The position numbers and the translations under genes were made by a program. The notes beneath the pieces are model-generated. The model was not told the DNA's origin. It made no database searches and worked only from the letters and a program-made list of their open reading frames with translations. 48,920 bases of DNA. It comes from an uncultured Bacteroidales bacterium (GTDB lineage: Bacteria > Bacteroidota > Bacteroidia > Bacteroidales > Bacteroidaceae). Shown one piece after another: positions 13,747 to 22,447 of this stretch (positions are counted from its first letter, which is position 1; every line of letters begins with the position of its first letter). The stretch covers positions 1 through 48,920 of the forward strand of contig CALCYA010000107.1 in NCBI GenBank assembly GCA_937906165.1. Direction: 5' to 3'.

Positions 13747-16497
13747 TTACTTTGACAATTTGAGGATACTCTCCTTGAGCATGGCAATCTTCTCTGTCGC
13801 ATCGGACTGTTTCTTGCGCTCGATGGCTATGATCTTCTCGGGAGCCTTGCTTACGAAGTTGGGGTTGTTCAACTTTGCCTCGACGCTCTTGAGGAACTTC
13901 TCGTGGTATGCAAGCTCCTCCTGCATCTTTGCAATCTCGGCATCCTTGTCGATAAGCGAGCCCATAGGTACTGCAAACTCTGTAGTGCCCACACGGAACG
14001 ATACTGCTGTGTCATCTGGAGTAGCAACGTTGTCGATAGATGTGAGGTTACCCATTTTTGTGAGTACGCTCTCAAGGCCTGCAACAGGTGACTCGCCCAC
14101 AATCTGCAATGCCAACGGCTCACGTGGTGAGAGGTTCTTCTGCTGGCGGATGGCACGTACATTGCCTATTACATCCTTCAAAGTCGCAATCTTTGCAAGG
14201 AACGCGTCATCGTATGATGTTGCGAGCTCCTTTACGCTCTGTACCATAAGGCTCTCGCCATCCTTGCGCTCCATTATGTTCTGCCACAACTCCTCGGTGA
14301 TGAACGGCATGAACGGGTGGAGCAGACGCATGAGGCTGTCGAAGAATCCGAGTGTAGCCTCGTATGTGGCTGCGTCGATGGGTGAACCGTATGCGGGCTT
14401 GATCATCTCAAGATACCAAGCCGAGAACTCGTCCCAGAAGAGCGAGTACACATTCATCAGCGCCTCGTTAAGGCGGTACTTGCCGAACTGGTCCTCAAGA
14501 AGCTCTGCCGATTTCGCGAGTGTGTCGCCGAAATACTTGATTGCGAGCTTTGAACTCTCGGGCTGCTCTATCTCGTTGCTTACGTTCCAACCCTTTACAA
14601 GGCGGAATGCGTTCCATATCTTGTTACAGAAGTTACGTCCCTGCTCGCAGAGTCCCTCGTCAAAGAGAATGTCGTTGCCTGCCGGTGCCGACAGCATGAT
14701 ACCCATGCGTACACCGTCCGCTCCGTAACGTGCGATAAGGTCGAGCGGGTCGGGGCTGTTACCCAATGACTTGCTCATCTTGCGGCCGAGGTTGTCGCGT
14801 ACGATACCTGTGAAGTATACGTTCTTGAACGGCATTTCGCCCTGATACTCGTAACCAGCCATAATCATGCGTGCTACCCAGAAGAAGATGATGTCCGGAC
14901 CTGTAACGAGGTCGTTGGTGGGGTAGTAGTAGCTTATCTCCTTGTTGCCCGGGTCAAGAATACCGTTGAACAGTGAGATTGGCCACAACCATGAACTGAA
15001 CCATGTGTCGAGTGCATCCTCGTCGTGGCGGAGCTCCTCTGCTGTAATGTTCTCATAACCCGGGATAGCCTTTGCAAGTGCAAGTGCTTCCTCGCGGCTC
15101 TCTGCTACAACATACTTCTCGTCAGCGCCCTCCGCTGTAGGGAGGAAATATGCAGGGATGCGGTGACCCCACCACAGCTGACGGCTGATACACCAGTCCT
15201 GGATGTTCGCAAGCCAGTTGTTGTATGTTGTCTTGTATTTTGTGGGGTAGAACTTGAGTCTGTCTTCCATTACCGGTGGCAATGCGATGTCTGCAAAATG
15301 CTGCATGCGCAGGAACCACTGCATACAGAGACGTGGCTCTACGGCTGTGTCGGCGTTGCGCTCGCTGTAACCGACCTTGTTGTCATAGTCCTCGACCTTC
15401 TCAAGGAGGCCTGCCTCATCAAGGTCCTTGACGATCTGCTTGCGCACATCCATGCGGTCCATGCCTACATAGAGTCCGCCTGCCTCGCTTATCGTAGCAT
15501 CGGCATTGAAGATGTCGATTGTCTCAAGATTGTGTGTCTTGCCAAGCATGTAGTCGTTGGTGTCGTGAGCCGGTGTCACCTTGAGGCAACCTGTACCGAA
15601 CTCAATCTCGACATAGCGGTCCTCAATTACAGGAATCACACGGTTTACAAGCGGAACAATAACCTTCTTGCCCTTGAGCCATGTGTTCTTTGGGTCCTTG
15701 GGATTGATGCACATTGCAGTGTCACCCATGATTGTCTCGGGACGTGTTGTGGCAACAACCGCATAACGGCGGCCGTTGGCGTCGCGGTGCAGAATCTGGT
15801 GCTTTACAGTGGGGTCGAATGCATCTGCAGGTGACAGTGTCACTGCGCCCTCTTCCTCACCGTCGGTGCTTCCTGCTGCCTCGTCAACAAAATATCTCAG
15901 GTAGTAGAGCTTGCTCTTCTCCTCCTTGTAGATAACCTCCTCGTTGCTGAGGGCTGTCTGTGCCTTGGGGTCCCAGTTTACCATGCGGAGGCCACGGTAG
16001 ATGAGACCTTTGTTATAGAGGTCGCAGAATACCTTGATGACACTCTTGCTGCGTGTCTCGTCCATGGTGAACGATGTGCGGTCCCAGTCGCATGAAGCAC
16101 CCAATTTGCGCAACTGCTGAAGGATGATGCCTCCGTGCTCGTCGGTCCACTCCCAGGCGTGCTTGAGGAACTCCTCGCGTGTGAGGTCGCTCTTCTTGAT
16201 ACCCTGTGCCGATAGTTTCTTTACAACCTTTGCCTCGGTTGCGATAGAGGCGTGGTCGGTACCGGGTACCCAGCAGGCATTCTTGCCAAGCATACGCGCG
16301 TGGCGCACAAGGATATCCTGGATTGTATTGTTGAGCATGTGTCCCATGTGAAGCACACCTGTTACGTTAGGTGGCGGGATAACAATAGTATATGGCTCTC
16401 TCTCGTCCGGCTCTGAATGGAACAGGTTGTTCTTCATCCAGTAGCTGTACCACTTCTCTTCTACCTCTGCGGGAATATAAGTTGTCGCTAAACTCAT
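13747..16497 (-). CDS. valS: Valyl-tRNA synthetase
   Basis: Charges tRNA-Val. The 916-residue class I enzyme has the canonical HMGH signature in PPPNVTGVLHMGHMLNNT, the KMSKS loop in LGRKMSKSLGNSPDPL, an editing (CP1) domain with ATTRPETIMGDTA, and the C-terminal coiled-coil arm (EEELAYHEKFLKSVEAKL type) that contacts the tRNA. A short acidic insertion (DGEEEG region near residue 210) precedes the editing domain. It begins at the ATG at 16497. It is divergent from mazG and heads a minus-strand run with the coiled-coil protein. Confidence 0.97.
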   Translation of the reverse strand: MSLATTYIPAEVEEKWYSYWMKNNLFHSEPDEREPYTIVIPPPNVTGVLHMGHMLNNTIQDILVRHARMLGKNACWVPGTDHASIATEAKVVKKLSAQGIKKSDLTREEFLKHAWEWTDEHGGIILQQLRKLGASCDWDRTSFTMDETRSKSVIKVFCDLYNKGLIYRGLRMVNWDPKAQTALSNEEVIYKEEKSKLYYLRYFVDEAAGSTDGEEEGAVTLSPADAFDPTVKHQILHRDANGRRYAVVATTRPETIMGDTAMCINPKDPKNTWLKGKKVIVPLVNRVIPVIEDRYVEIEFGTGCLKVTPAHDTNDYMLGKTHNLETIDIFNADATISEAGGLYVGMDRMDVRKQIVKDLDEAGLLEKVEDYDNKVGYSERNADTAVEPRLCMQWFLRMQHFADIALPPVMEDRLKFYPTKYKTTYNNWLANIQDWCISRQLWWGHRIPAYFLPTAEGADEKYVVAESREEALALAKAIPGYENITAEELRHDEDALDTWFSSWLWPISLFNGILDPGNKEISYYYPTNDLVTGPDIIFFWVARMIMAGYEYQGEMPFKNVYFTGIVRDNLGRKMSKSLGNSPDPLDLIARYGADGVRMGIMLSAPAGNDILFDEGLCEQGRNFCNKIWNAFRLVKGWNVSNEIEQPESSKLAIKYFGDTLAKSAELLEDQFGKYRLNEALMNVYSLFWDEFSAWYLEMIKPAYGSPIDAATYEATLGFFDSLMRLLHPFMPFITEELWQNIMERKDGESLMVQSVKELATSYDDAFLAKIATLKDVIGNVRAIRQQKNLSPREPLALQIVGESPVAGLESVLTKMGNLTSIDNVATPDDTAVSFRVGTTEFAVPMGSLIDKDAEIAKMQEELAYHEKFLKSVEAKLNNPNFVSKAPEKIIAIERKKQSDATEKIAMLKESILKLSK

Positions 16498-16551
16498 AGT
16501 ATTATATGTTTTTTTCGTTTTGAACGCAGTTAATGCAATTTATGCTATCTG

Positions 16552-16559
16552 CAAAGATA
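16552..16559 (-). promoter_or_regulatory. Candidate -7 box for valS
   Basis: The minus strand reads TATCTTTG, an exact TAnnTTTG match, 54 bp upstream of the valS ATG; the -33 element is weak. It lies back to back with the mazG promoter in the shared intergenic region. Confidence 0.5.
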
Positions 16560-16578
16560 ACTCTTATTTGTCAATTAA

Positions 16579-16608
16579 CTTGTCTTTGAATTAAATTATT
16601 TATCTTCG
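16579..16608 (+). promoter_or_regulatory. Candidate promoter for mazG
   Basis: CTTG ending at 16582, 18 nt, then TATCTTCG (16601-16608), one mismatch from TAnnTTTG. The start site would be about 35 nt before the mazG ATG. Confidence 0.45.
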
Positions 16609-16650
16609 CACAGGAAAATGTTTAAGTAAAAATAAGAAAATAACTGAACT

Positions 16651-17439
16651 ATGCATAGCAGAGAAGAGATTATGGCCTCTTTCGGGAGGTTTCTGGATGT
16701 CCTGGACGAGTTGCGTGAGAAGTGTCCTTGGGACAGGAAGCAGACAAACCACAGCCTGCGTCCCAATACCATAGAGGAGTGTTTTGAACTGTGTGATGCG
16801 CTCATTGCCGATGATACGCAGAATATATGTAAGGAACTGGGGGACGTGTTGTTGCACGTGGCTTTCTATGCCAAGATTGCGAGTGAGAAACAGCAGTTCG
16901 ATATGAAGGATGTGTGCGACCGTCTTTGCGATAAACTTATATACCGTCATCCGCACGTGTTCGGTACGGCTGTCGCCGAGACTGCCGGTGAGGTATGCAA
17001 GAACTGGGAACAGCTGAAGATGACGGAGAAAGACGGCAACAAGAGCATCCTCAGTGGAGTGCCCAATTCGATGCCATCGCTCATAAAGGCATACCGAATA
17101 CAGGAGAAGGCTGCGAATGTGGGCTTTGACTGGGAGAAAAAAGAGGAGGTATGGGCAAAGGTACGTGAGGAGATTGCCGAGGTTGAAGCCGAGATGGAGA
17201 AGGGTGACAAAGTGAACTGCGAGAAGGAGTTCGGTGACCTCATCTTCAGCCTTGTGAATGCAGCCCGTCTTTATGATATCAATCCTGACAATGCCCTTGA
17301 ATTGACAAATGCAAAATTCCGTCGCAGGTTCAATCACGTAGAGGAAAACTCAAAAGCAAAAGGCTTGAACCTCAAGGATATGTCGCTTGAGGAGATGGAT
17401 GCTCTCTGGAATGAGGCAAAGGAAAGCGAGAAGGCTTGA
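16651..17439 (+). CDS. mazG: Nucleoside triphosphate pyrophosphohydrolase MazG
   Basis: Hydrolyses NTPs and dNTPs to monophosphates and pyrophosphate, a house-cleaning and (p)ppGpp-linked function. The 262 residues have the tandem MazG arrangement. The N-terminal unit begins CPWDRKQTNHSLRPNTIEE and holds the metal-binding EECFELCDAL and ELGDVLLHV. The C-terminal unit contains EEIAEVEAEM and EFGDLIFSLVNAARL, again the ExxE...ExxD pattern. The start ATG at 16651 follows a leader of about 35 nt. It converges with the Spy-like gene through a shared bidirectional terminator. Confidence 0.95.
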   Translation: MHSREEIMASFGRFLDVLDELREKCPWDRKQTNHSLRPNTIEECFELCDALIADDTQNICKELGDVLLHVAFYAKIASEKQQFDMKDVCDRLCDKLIYRHPHVFGTAVAETAGEVCKNWEQLKMTEKDGNKSILSGVPNSMPSLIKAYRIQEKAANVGFDWEKKEEVWAKVREEIAEVEAEMEKGDKVNCEKEFGDLIFSLVNAARLYDINPDNALELTNAKFRRRFNHVEENSKAKGLNLKDMSLEEMDALWNEAKESEKA

Positions 17440-17510
17440 AACCGGTTGCCTGTTGGAGGTTGATTCAAAACAAAGATTGATATCCTTCCTCTTTGCAGTC
17501 GTCAGGATGA

Positions 17511-17544
17511 AAAAAAGATGATGAGTTTGCTCATCATCTTTTTT
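17511..17544. terminator. Bidirectional terminator between mazG and the Spy-like gene
   Basis: A 9-bp GATGATGAG/CTCATCATC stem with a TTTG loop, flanked by A6 on the left and T6 on the right; U-tracts follow on both strands. Confidence 0.85.
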
Positions 17545-17547
17545 GTG

Positions 17548-18063
17548 TTATCTTTTATTGTCTTGTTTTTGAGTTTTACGTTCGGGACCACGCATCATGC
17601 GTTTCATGAGGTCGCGCTGGAATGTTATCTCGGCATGCTGTACTCCTAAAAGCTTGCATGCAGGAATGACCTTGAGATACTTTGTTGTGTACTCTTTCTC
17701 CAGTTTCGCGATATCAATCTTTACATCACTCATTTTGTTGACAAATTCGCGGCACTGCTCCTCGCTCATTTTCTCTCCACGTTCCCTCTTTATGCTCTTG
17801 CGCGCTTCGTGTTCAAGGGTGAACTTCTTTTTCTGAAGTTCAAAGAAGAGCGGAAAGAATGCATCGGCTTCCTCCTGTGTGAGGCCAGCCTTTGATGTTA
17901 TATACTCTCTCTGGTGTTTCTGGAACTCCTCGGGTGAGAAATGTCTTCTCCTGTTCTCCTGCTTGTTCTGCTGTGCCATTGCACCGAAAGGCATTGCAAG
18001 GATAATGACCAAAGTGAGTGCCATGCCTATGATTCTGCCGGATGTGATATTTATTCTTTTCAT
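17548..18063 (-). CDS. Periplasmic Spy/CpxP-like protein, unknown function
   Basis: 171 residues with an N-terminal signal peptide (about 1-30, ending GAMAQQ). The mature part is highly charged and helical: HFSPEEFQKHQREYITSKAGLTQEEADAFFP and a second helix pair, with an Arg/Lys-rich end (RGPERKTQKQDNKR). The order and the LTQEEA helix resemble the small helical stress-sensor fold of Spy/CpxP and Bacteroidales homologues, but the LTxxQ motif is not exact. It is downstream of the ECF sigma factor and the membrane protein, which suggests co-transcription and an envelope-stress role (inferred). Confidence 0.75.
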   Translation of the reverse strand: MKRINITSGRIIGMALTLVIILAMPFGAMAQQNKQENRRRHFSPEEFQKHQREYITSKAGLTQEEADAFFPLFFELQKKKFTLEHEARKSIKRERGEKMSEEQCREFVNKMSDVKIDIAKLEKEYTTKYLKVIPACKLLGVQHAEITFQRDLMKRMMRGPERKTQKQDNKR

Positions 18064-18078
18064 ACCAGTTACTTTTTT

Positions 18079-18456
18079 TTATTCGTATTCAGTCAGATAA
18101 CAATAGAATGTATAGTCGTCGATGGGGTAGTTGTCGAGAAGGTTGTCCATAAACTCCTCTTCAGCGATGTTTTCTGTGCCGTCGGCCGGTGTTTGCTCCG
18201 TGCCGGCTGCAAGGATAGTGCTGCCTGCAGTCTGTTTGTTGCCAGTGCCGTTGAAGGCAATGAGGCAAACGAATACTAACATTGCTGCTACGCTCAGCCA
18301 TTTTGCATACATCCCTAACCTGATGCTCTTTTTGACGGGTGTAGCCGCTGTTGCCGGGGCTTTGCTCGTGGCCCCGATAATCTTCCTGTTCAGCTCTTCA
18401 AAATATCCGTCAGGCGTGCTGAACGGTTGTCTGTTCTTGTAGTCTTCCAATCTCAT
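18079..18456 (-). CDS. Single-pass membrane protein, candidate anti-sigma factor
   Basis: 125 residues. A cytoplasmic N-terminal region of about 48 residues with FSTPDGYFEELNRKI, one transmembrane helix (about 50-70, WLSVAAMLVFVCLIAF), then an acidic extracytoplasmic tail ending YCYLTEYE. The short N-terminal module with the xxGYFEEL signature is common in proteins encoded right after ECF sigma genes in Bacteroidales, where it may bind the sigma factor. It is 43 bp downstream of the sigma gene and 15 bp upstream of the Spy-like gene. No zinc-binding HxxxCxxC motif, so a classical ZAS anti-sigma is unlikely. Confidence 0.7.
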   Translation of the reverse strand: MRLEDYKNRQPFSTPDGYFEELNRKIIGATSKAPATAATPVKKSIRLGMYAKWLSVAAMLVFVCLIAFNGTGNKQTAGSTILAAGTEQTPADGTENIAEEEFMDNLLDNYPIDDYTFYCYLTEYE

Positions 18457-18499
18457 CTTTTCTGTATCTGTAATTTAGATGTGATTATATACCGAAGGT

Positions 18500-19054
18500 T
18501 TAATCCTTGTCACTCAAATATTCTTCAATTTTTTTTACCGCAATGTGGTACGATGCCTTCAATGCTCCTACGCTTGTGCCAAGTATCTCGGACATCTCCT
18601 CATATTTCATATTCTCGTAGTACTTCATGTTGAATGCGAGACGTTGTTTGTCGGGAAGACGGCTTATTGCCTCCTGTAACAGTGCGTCGGCCCTGTCGCC
18701 GTTGAAATGTGTATCGCTCTCAAGCATTTCGGCGACAGCACCTTCAGGGGAATCAAGTGAAACGGTATTGCCCGTATTTTTTGCCAAGAAATTGAGGGTC
18801 TCGTTTATTGCTATGCGGTAGAGCCAGGTCGATATCTGCGATTCGCCACGGAACTTCCCGATATTCGTCCATGCTTTGACAAAGGTGTTCTGTACAAGGT
18901 CGTTGGCATCGTCGTGTGAGAGTACCATGCGGCGTATGTTCCAGTATATCTGTTGGCTGTATCTGTTGACAATGACCGAAAAAGCAGCAGCTCTCCTGCT
19001 CTCGTCCTTGAGCCTGGCTGCAATTTCTTTTTCGTTGTACCCCTTATCTGTCAT
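18500..19054 (-). CDS. ECF-type RNA polymerase sigma factor
   Basis: 184 residues with sigma region 2 (about 30-95; VIVNRYSQQIYWNIRRMV, DANDLVQNTFVKAW, ISTWLYRIAINETLNFL) and region 4 (about 125-180; LPDKQRLAFNMKYYENMKYEEMSEILG with the HTH helix VGALKASYHIAVKKIEEYL). No region 1 or 3, as in ECF sigmas. The start at the ATG at 19054 removes a 37-residue upstream extension that would run into the end of rnz (stop 19134). It probably directs transcription of an envelope regulon together with its downstream neighbours. No clear promoter of its own is visible; read-through from rnz is possible. Confidence 0.9.
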   Translation of the reverse strand: MTDKGYNEKEIAARLKDESRRAAAFSVIVNRYSQQIYWNIRRMVLSHDDANDLVQNTFVKAWTNIGKFRGESQISTWLYRIAINETLNFLAKNTGNTVSLDSPEGAVAEMLESDTHFNGDRADALLQEAISRLPDKQRLAFNMKYYENMKYEEMSEILGTSVGALKASYHIAVKKIEEYLSDKD

Positions 19055-19133
19055 TGTCTGTCCAATTTCTATTTGGATTGTTTTTGGCGAGAATGGTTTA
19101 ATTCTGAAATCTACTTTTTGTCCGATATATGGG

Positions 19134-20048
19134 TCATATGCTGAATACCATTCCTTCATCGGCACATTCTGTACCGGGGAAAACCTCGTTGGCTTCCTGT
19201 TGTAAAATGCAGCTGTCGTCGTAGCGCGATGAGTAATGGCCTATTGCCAGTCTCTTTGCTCCAGCCTCCTTTGCTATTTTTGCCGCTTCGCGCGCAGTGC
19301 TGTGGTGCGTGCTTTTTGCGCGCGCCTGCTCGCTGTCGGCAAATGTGGCCTCATGGTACAGCAGGTCTACGTCTTTTATGTACTCACGGTTTCCAGGGCA
19401 GGGTAATGTGTCGCTGCAATATGCATAGCTGCGCGAAGGATCGGCATCTTTTGTCAGACGGCAGTTGGGGATTGTCTCGCCTTCGGGGGTGGTGAAGTCG
19501 GCACCGTCCTTTATTGCCTGACGCATATATGTGGGTATGTTGTAGTAATTTACCGCATCGCCAATGAGGTGCCTTTTCTTCGGCTTCTCCTTGAACAGGA
19601 AGCCGCAGCATGGAATACGGTGGTTCTGCGGAAGAGTCTCCACTGTAATCGTGTTGTCCTCGAATATCACTTCGTGCCTTGTAGCATCAATGTGGTGGAA
19701 GAATACGGGGTAATTCATCCCTTTGCAATAGAAGTCGATTTGTGGCTGTAGCAACTCTTCAAGCTTTTTATCTGCATAAATGTGGAGTGGGGCGGTGCGC
19801 CCGAGGAGTCCGAATGTGGAGATGAGTCCTATGAGCCCGAAACAGTGGTCGCCGTGAAGATGGGAGATGAAGATGTGGTTGATGAACGAGAAATGTATGT
19901 GTCCTCTGCGCAACTGCAACTGTGTGCCTTCGCCACAATCTATCATAAAGAGTTTGTTGCCAATTCTGATAACTTGTGAACTTGCATTGTGGCGGGTGGT
20001 CGGCAGTGCTGAACCACAACCCAATATGTGTACTTCGAACGGTTCCAT
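19134..20048 (-). CDS. rnz: Ribonuclease Z
   Basis: Zinc endonuclease that trims the 3' trailers of tRNA precursors lacking encoded CCA; the tRNA-Lys at 41076-41148 lacks CCA, so the enzyme is needed. The 304-residue metallo-beta-lactamase fold has HLHGDH (63-68) as the metal motif and the early ILGCGSALPTTRHNASSQ. The C-terminal metal residues are in LLYHEATF and IGHYSSRY. The ATG at 20048 lies only 8 bp after a promoter -7 box, suggesting a nearly leaderless message. Confidence 0.96.
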   Translation of the reverse strand: MEPFEVHILGCGSALPTTRHNASSQVIRIGNKLFMIDCGEGTQLQLRRGHIHFSFINHIFISHLHGDHCFGLIGLISTFGLLGRTAPLHIYADKKLEELLQPQIDFYCKGMNYPVFFHHIDATRHEVIFEDNTITVETLPQNHRIPCCGFLFKEKPKKRHLIGDAVNYYNIPTYMRQAIKDGADFTTPEGETIPNCRLTKDADPSRSYAYCSDTLPCPGNREYIKDVDLLYHEATFADSEQARAKSTHHSTAREAAKIAKEAGAKRLAIGHYSSRYDDSCILQQEANEVFPGTECADEGMVFSI

Positions 20049-20055
20049 GGTGTGG

Positions 20056-20086
20056 CAAATTTAGTTATTGTTTGGATATAATGCAA
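20056..20086 (-). promoter_or_regulatory. Promoter of rnz, close to the start codon
   Basis: On the minus strand, TTG (20086-20084), 20 nt, then TAAATTTG (20063-20056). The ATG begins 8 bp downstream, so the leader would be only a few bases. Confidence 0.5.
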
Positions 20087-20193
20087 GTGTGGAGGGTTTA
20101 TTGTTTAATGTTTCATTGTTTAATGTGTGGTGGGTGATGTTTGTAGTTAAATGTGAAACAATGGTGTGGGTATGTATGTAATATAAAAAAATA

Positions 20194-20221
20194 GTAAAGG
20201 CTGCCGTGTGGCAGCCTTTAC
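20194..20221 (-). terminator. Terminator of rpsA
   Basis: A 12-bp perfect stem (GTAAAGGCTGCC/GGCAGCCTTTAC) with a 4-nt loop, followed on the minus strand by TATTTTTTTAT, 22 bp after the rpsA stop. Confidence 0.85.
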
Positions 20222-20243
20222 CATTGATATTGTGTGAATTTGA

Positions 20244-22037
20244 TTATTCACCAGCCTCGAGCTTGCTCTTGAGTGCAGCGAGTGCATCGATGTCACCAAG
20301 AGTTGTAGAAGCTGCCTGATTCTGGATAGCAGGAGTCTGCTCCTCAGCAGCCTTCTTGCTCTTGCGAGCAGCTGCAGCAGCCTTCTTCTCTGCCTTCTCC
20401 TCCTCCTTAGCGGCATCCTCGAAGATGCGGCTGTGAGAAAGGATGATTCTCTTAGCCTCCTTGTTGAACTCGATTACCTTGAACTGGAGCTTCTCGTCAG
20501 CAGCAGCCTGTGAGCCGTCCTCCTTAACAAGGTGCTTTGGAGTAGCAAAGCCCTCAACACCGTAAGGGAGAGATACTACTGCGCCCTTGTCGATGAGCTC
20601 TGTGATAACACCCTCGTGGATTGAACCAACGGTGAATACAGTCTCGAATACATCCCAAGGATTCTCCTCGAGCTGCTTGTGACCAAGGCTCAGGCGACGG
20701 TTCTCCTTGTCGATCTCAAGAACCTGAACATCGATGGCCTCACCGATCTGTGTGAACTCAGATGGGTGCTTAACCTTCTTTGTCCAAGAGAGGTCGCTGA
20801 TGTGGATAAGACCGTCAACACCCTCCTCGATCTCAACGAAGATACCGAAGTTTGTGAAGTTGCGAACCTTCGCTGTGTGCTTAGAACCGATTGGATACTT
20901 CTCCTCGATGTTTGTCCAAGGATCCTCCTTGAGCTGCTTGATACCGAGAGACATCTTGCGCTCGTCGCGGTCGAGTGTAAGGATAACTGCCTCAACCTCT
21001 TCGCCAACCTTCATGAAGTCCTGAGCTGAACGCAAGTGCTGGTTCCAAGACATCTCTGAAACGTGGATAAGACCCTCAACGCCTGGAGCGATCTCGATGA
21101 ACGCACCGTAGTCTGCCATAACGACAACCTTGCCCTTAACAACATCACCTACCTTGAGGTCTGCATCGATAGCATCCCATGGGTGTGGAGTGAGCTGCTT
21201 CAAGCCGAGAGCGATACGCTTCTTCTCGTCATCGAAGTCAAGGATAACAACGTTGATCTTCTGGTCAAGAGCAACTACCTCTGTAGGATCGTTTACGCGG
21301 CCCCAAGAGAGGTCTGTGATGTGGATGAGACCGTCAACGCCACCGAGGTCGATGAACACACCGTAAGAAGTGATGTTCTTGACTGTACCCTCGAGTACCT
21401 GACCCTTCTCGAGTGTGCTGATGATCTTCTTCTTCTGCTCCTCAAGCTCAGCCTCGATGAGAGCCTTGTGAGAAACAACAACATTCTTGAATTCCTGATT
21501 GATCTTTACAATCTTGAAGTCTTCTGTCTGGCCAACGTATGCATCGTAGTCACGGATAGGCTTAACGTCGATCTGTGAGCCTGGCAAGAATGCCTCAATG
21601 CCGAATACGTCAACGATCATACCGCCCTTAGTGCGGCACTTGATGTAGCCACGTACAACTGCCTGCTCTTCCATAGCCTTGTTTACAAGCTCCCAAGAAC
21701 GGCTTGCGCGTGCTTTCTTGTGTGAAAGGTTCAACTGACCCTTCTTGTCCTCGAGGTTCTCGATATAAACCTCTACCTGGTCACCGATCTTGAGATCGGG
21801 GTTGTAGCGGAACTCGCTTACTGGGATGATAGCGTCCTGCTTGTAGTTGATGTCTACAATAACTTCACGCTTGTTGATACCGATAACAGTACCGTTTACT
21901 ACCTCGCGGCTTGATACCTTGTTCAAGGTCTTGTCATAAGCCTGCTCAAGCTGCTCGTGTGAGAGACCTGAGATGTTCTCTCCATTCTCGTACGACTCCC
22001 AATTGAAATCGGGTGTACCTGTTAAAATTTCGCTCAT
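20244..22037 (-). CDS. rpsA: 30S ribosomal protein S1
   Basis: Binds mRNA and helps load it on the 30S subunit; it matters especially in this phylum, where Shine-Dalgarno sites are scarce. The 597 residues have six S1 (OB-fold) repeats, recognisable as GTVIGINKREVIVDINY, GYIKCRTKGGMIVDVFG, GTVKNITSYGVFIDLGG, GKVVVMADYGAFIEIAP, AKVRNFTNFGIFVEIEE and GVITELIDKGAVVSLPY. The C-terminus is an Ala/Lys/Glu-rich tail. The fifth repeat ends GLIHISDLSW, as do repeats 3 and 4 in similar form. A -7 box lies 51 bp upstream. Confidence 0.97.
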   Translation of the reverse strand: MSEILTGTPDFNWESYENGENISGLSHEQLEQAYDKTLNKVSSREVVNGTVIGINKREVIVDINYKQDAIIPVSEFRYNPDLKIGDQVEVYIENLEDKKGQLNLSHKKARASRSWELVNKAMEEQAVVRGYIKCRTKGGMIVDVFGIEAFLPGSQIDVKPIRDYDAYVGQTEDFKIVKINQEFKNVVVSHKALIEAELEEQKKKIISTLEKGQVLEGTVKNITSYGVFIDLGGVDGLIHITDLSWGRVNDPTEVVALDQKINVVILDFDDEKKRIALGLKQLTPHPWDAIDADLKVGDVVKGKVVVMADYGAFIEIAPGVEGLIHVSEMSWNQHLRSAQDFMKVGEEVEAVILTLDRDERKMSLGIKQLKEDPWTNIEEKYPIGSKHTAKVRNFTNFGIFVEIEEGVDGLIHISDLSWTKKVKHPSEFTQIGEAIDVQVLEIDKENRRLSLGHKQLEENPWDVFETVFTVGSIHEGVITELIDKGAVVSLPYGVEGFATPKHLVKEDGSQAAADEKLQFKVIEFNKEAKRIILSHSRIFEDAAKEEEKAEKKAAAAARKSKKAAEEQTPAIQNQAASTTLGDIDALAALKSKLEAGE

Positions 22038-22087
22038 AATTTTTTAAAAGTTAATGAGTTAGACATTATGTTGATAGAATTCGGGCG

Positions 22088-22095
22088 CAAAGATA
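22088..22095 (-). promoter_or_regulatory. Candidate -7 box for rpsA
   Basis: The minus strand reads TATCTTTG, 51 bp upstream of the rpsA ATG, leaving a leader of about 45 nt. The -33 element is not clear. Confidence 0.5.
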
Positions 22096-22278
22096 CAACA
22101 AATTCCTTAAATTACAGCGTTCTGCCGCGATTTTTTGCATAATTTTTGTAGACTGCCAGGAAAGGTCTTTAGAGTCTCTGTGGTTTCTAATGAGTGTGCA
22201 TTTCGAGTTTGCTTGTTGTCTTGTCAAGAAAGAATTGTGAAAAAATGTCAGTTGAATGATTAAACTTTACCACGTTAC

Positions 22279-22447
22279 TTTCTTTTTCGTGGAATATTTA
22301 TATTTTTGCATAGATTATGCAGCACGACATCAGATGTGTGCTGTATCGGGGATTTTCCGTAGTTGCCATGGATGCCTGCCGGCTTGTTGTGCCGGGCATT
22401 TGCGGGACATCTCATTTAATAATTGTATTATATTAATAAGGAGAAAT
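22279..22447 (+). promoter_or_regulatory. Promoter and structured leader of the marC-type gene
   Basis: TTTC (22279-22282), 18 nt, TATTTTTG (22301-22308). The leader of about 130 nt has two hairpins. One is CAGCAC/GTGCTG plus ACAT/ATGT around 22319-22343. The second has arms ATGCC/GGCAT and CGGC/GCCG around 22372-22399. AAGGAGA at 22438-22444 is one of the few clear Shine-Dalgarno sites in the window. Confidence 0.5.

Noticed and set aside
13760..14728. Long open frame (322 codons) on the plus strand across valS
   Set aside because: Fully antisense to valS, whose protein motifs are intact; composition is Ser-rich as expected for the reverse of codons for charged residues. Similar antisense frames over mazG (16600-17337), tamL/metallo-hydrolase (37873-38826), the MurU-like gene (27041-27865) and ileS were rejected for the same reason.
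22256..22447. 64-codon N-terminal extension of the MarC-type protein
   Set aside because: Lies in the hairpin leader and promoter region; the ATG at 22448 has a Shine-Dalgarno site and begins the family fold.
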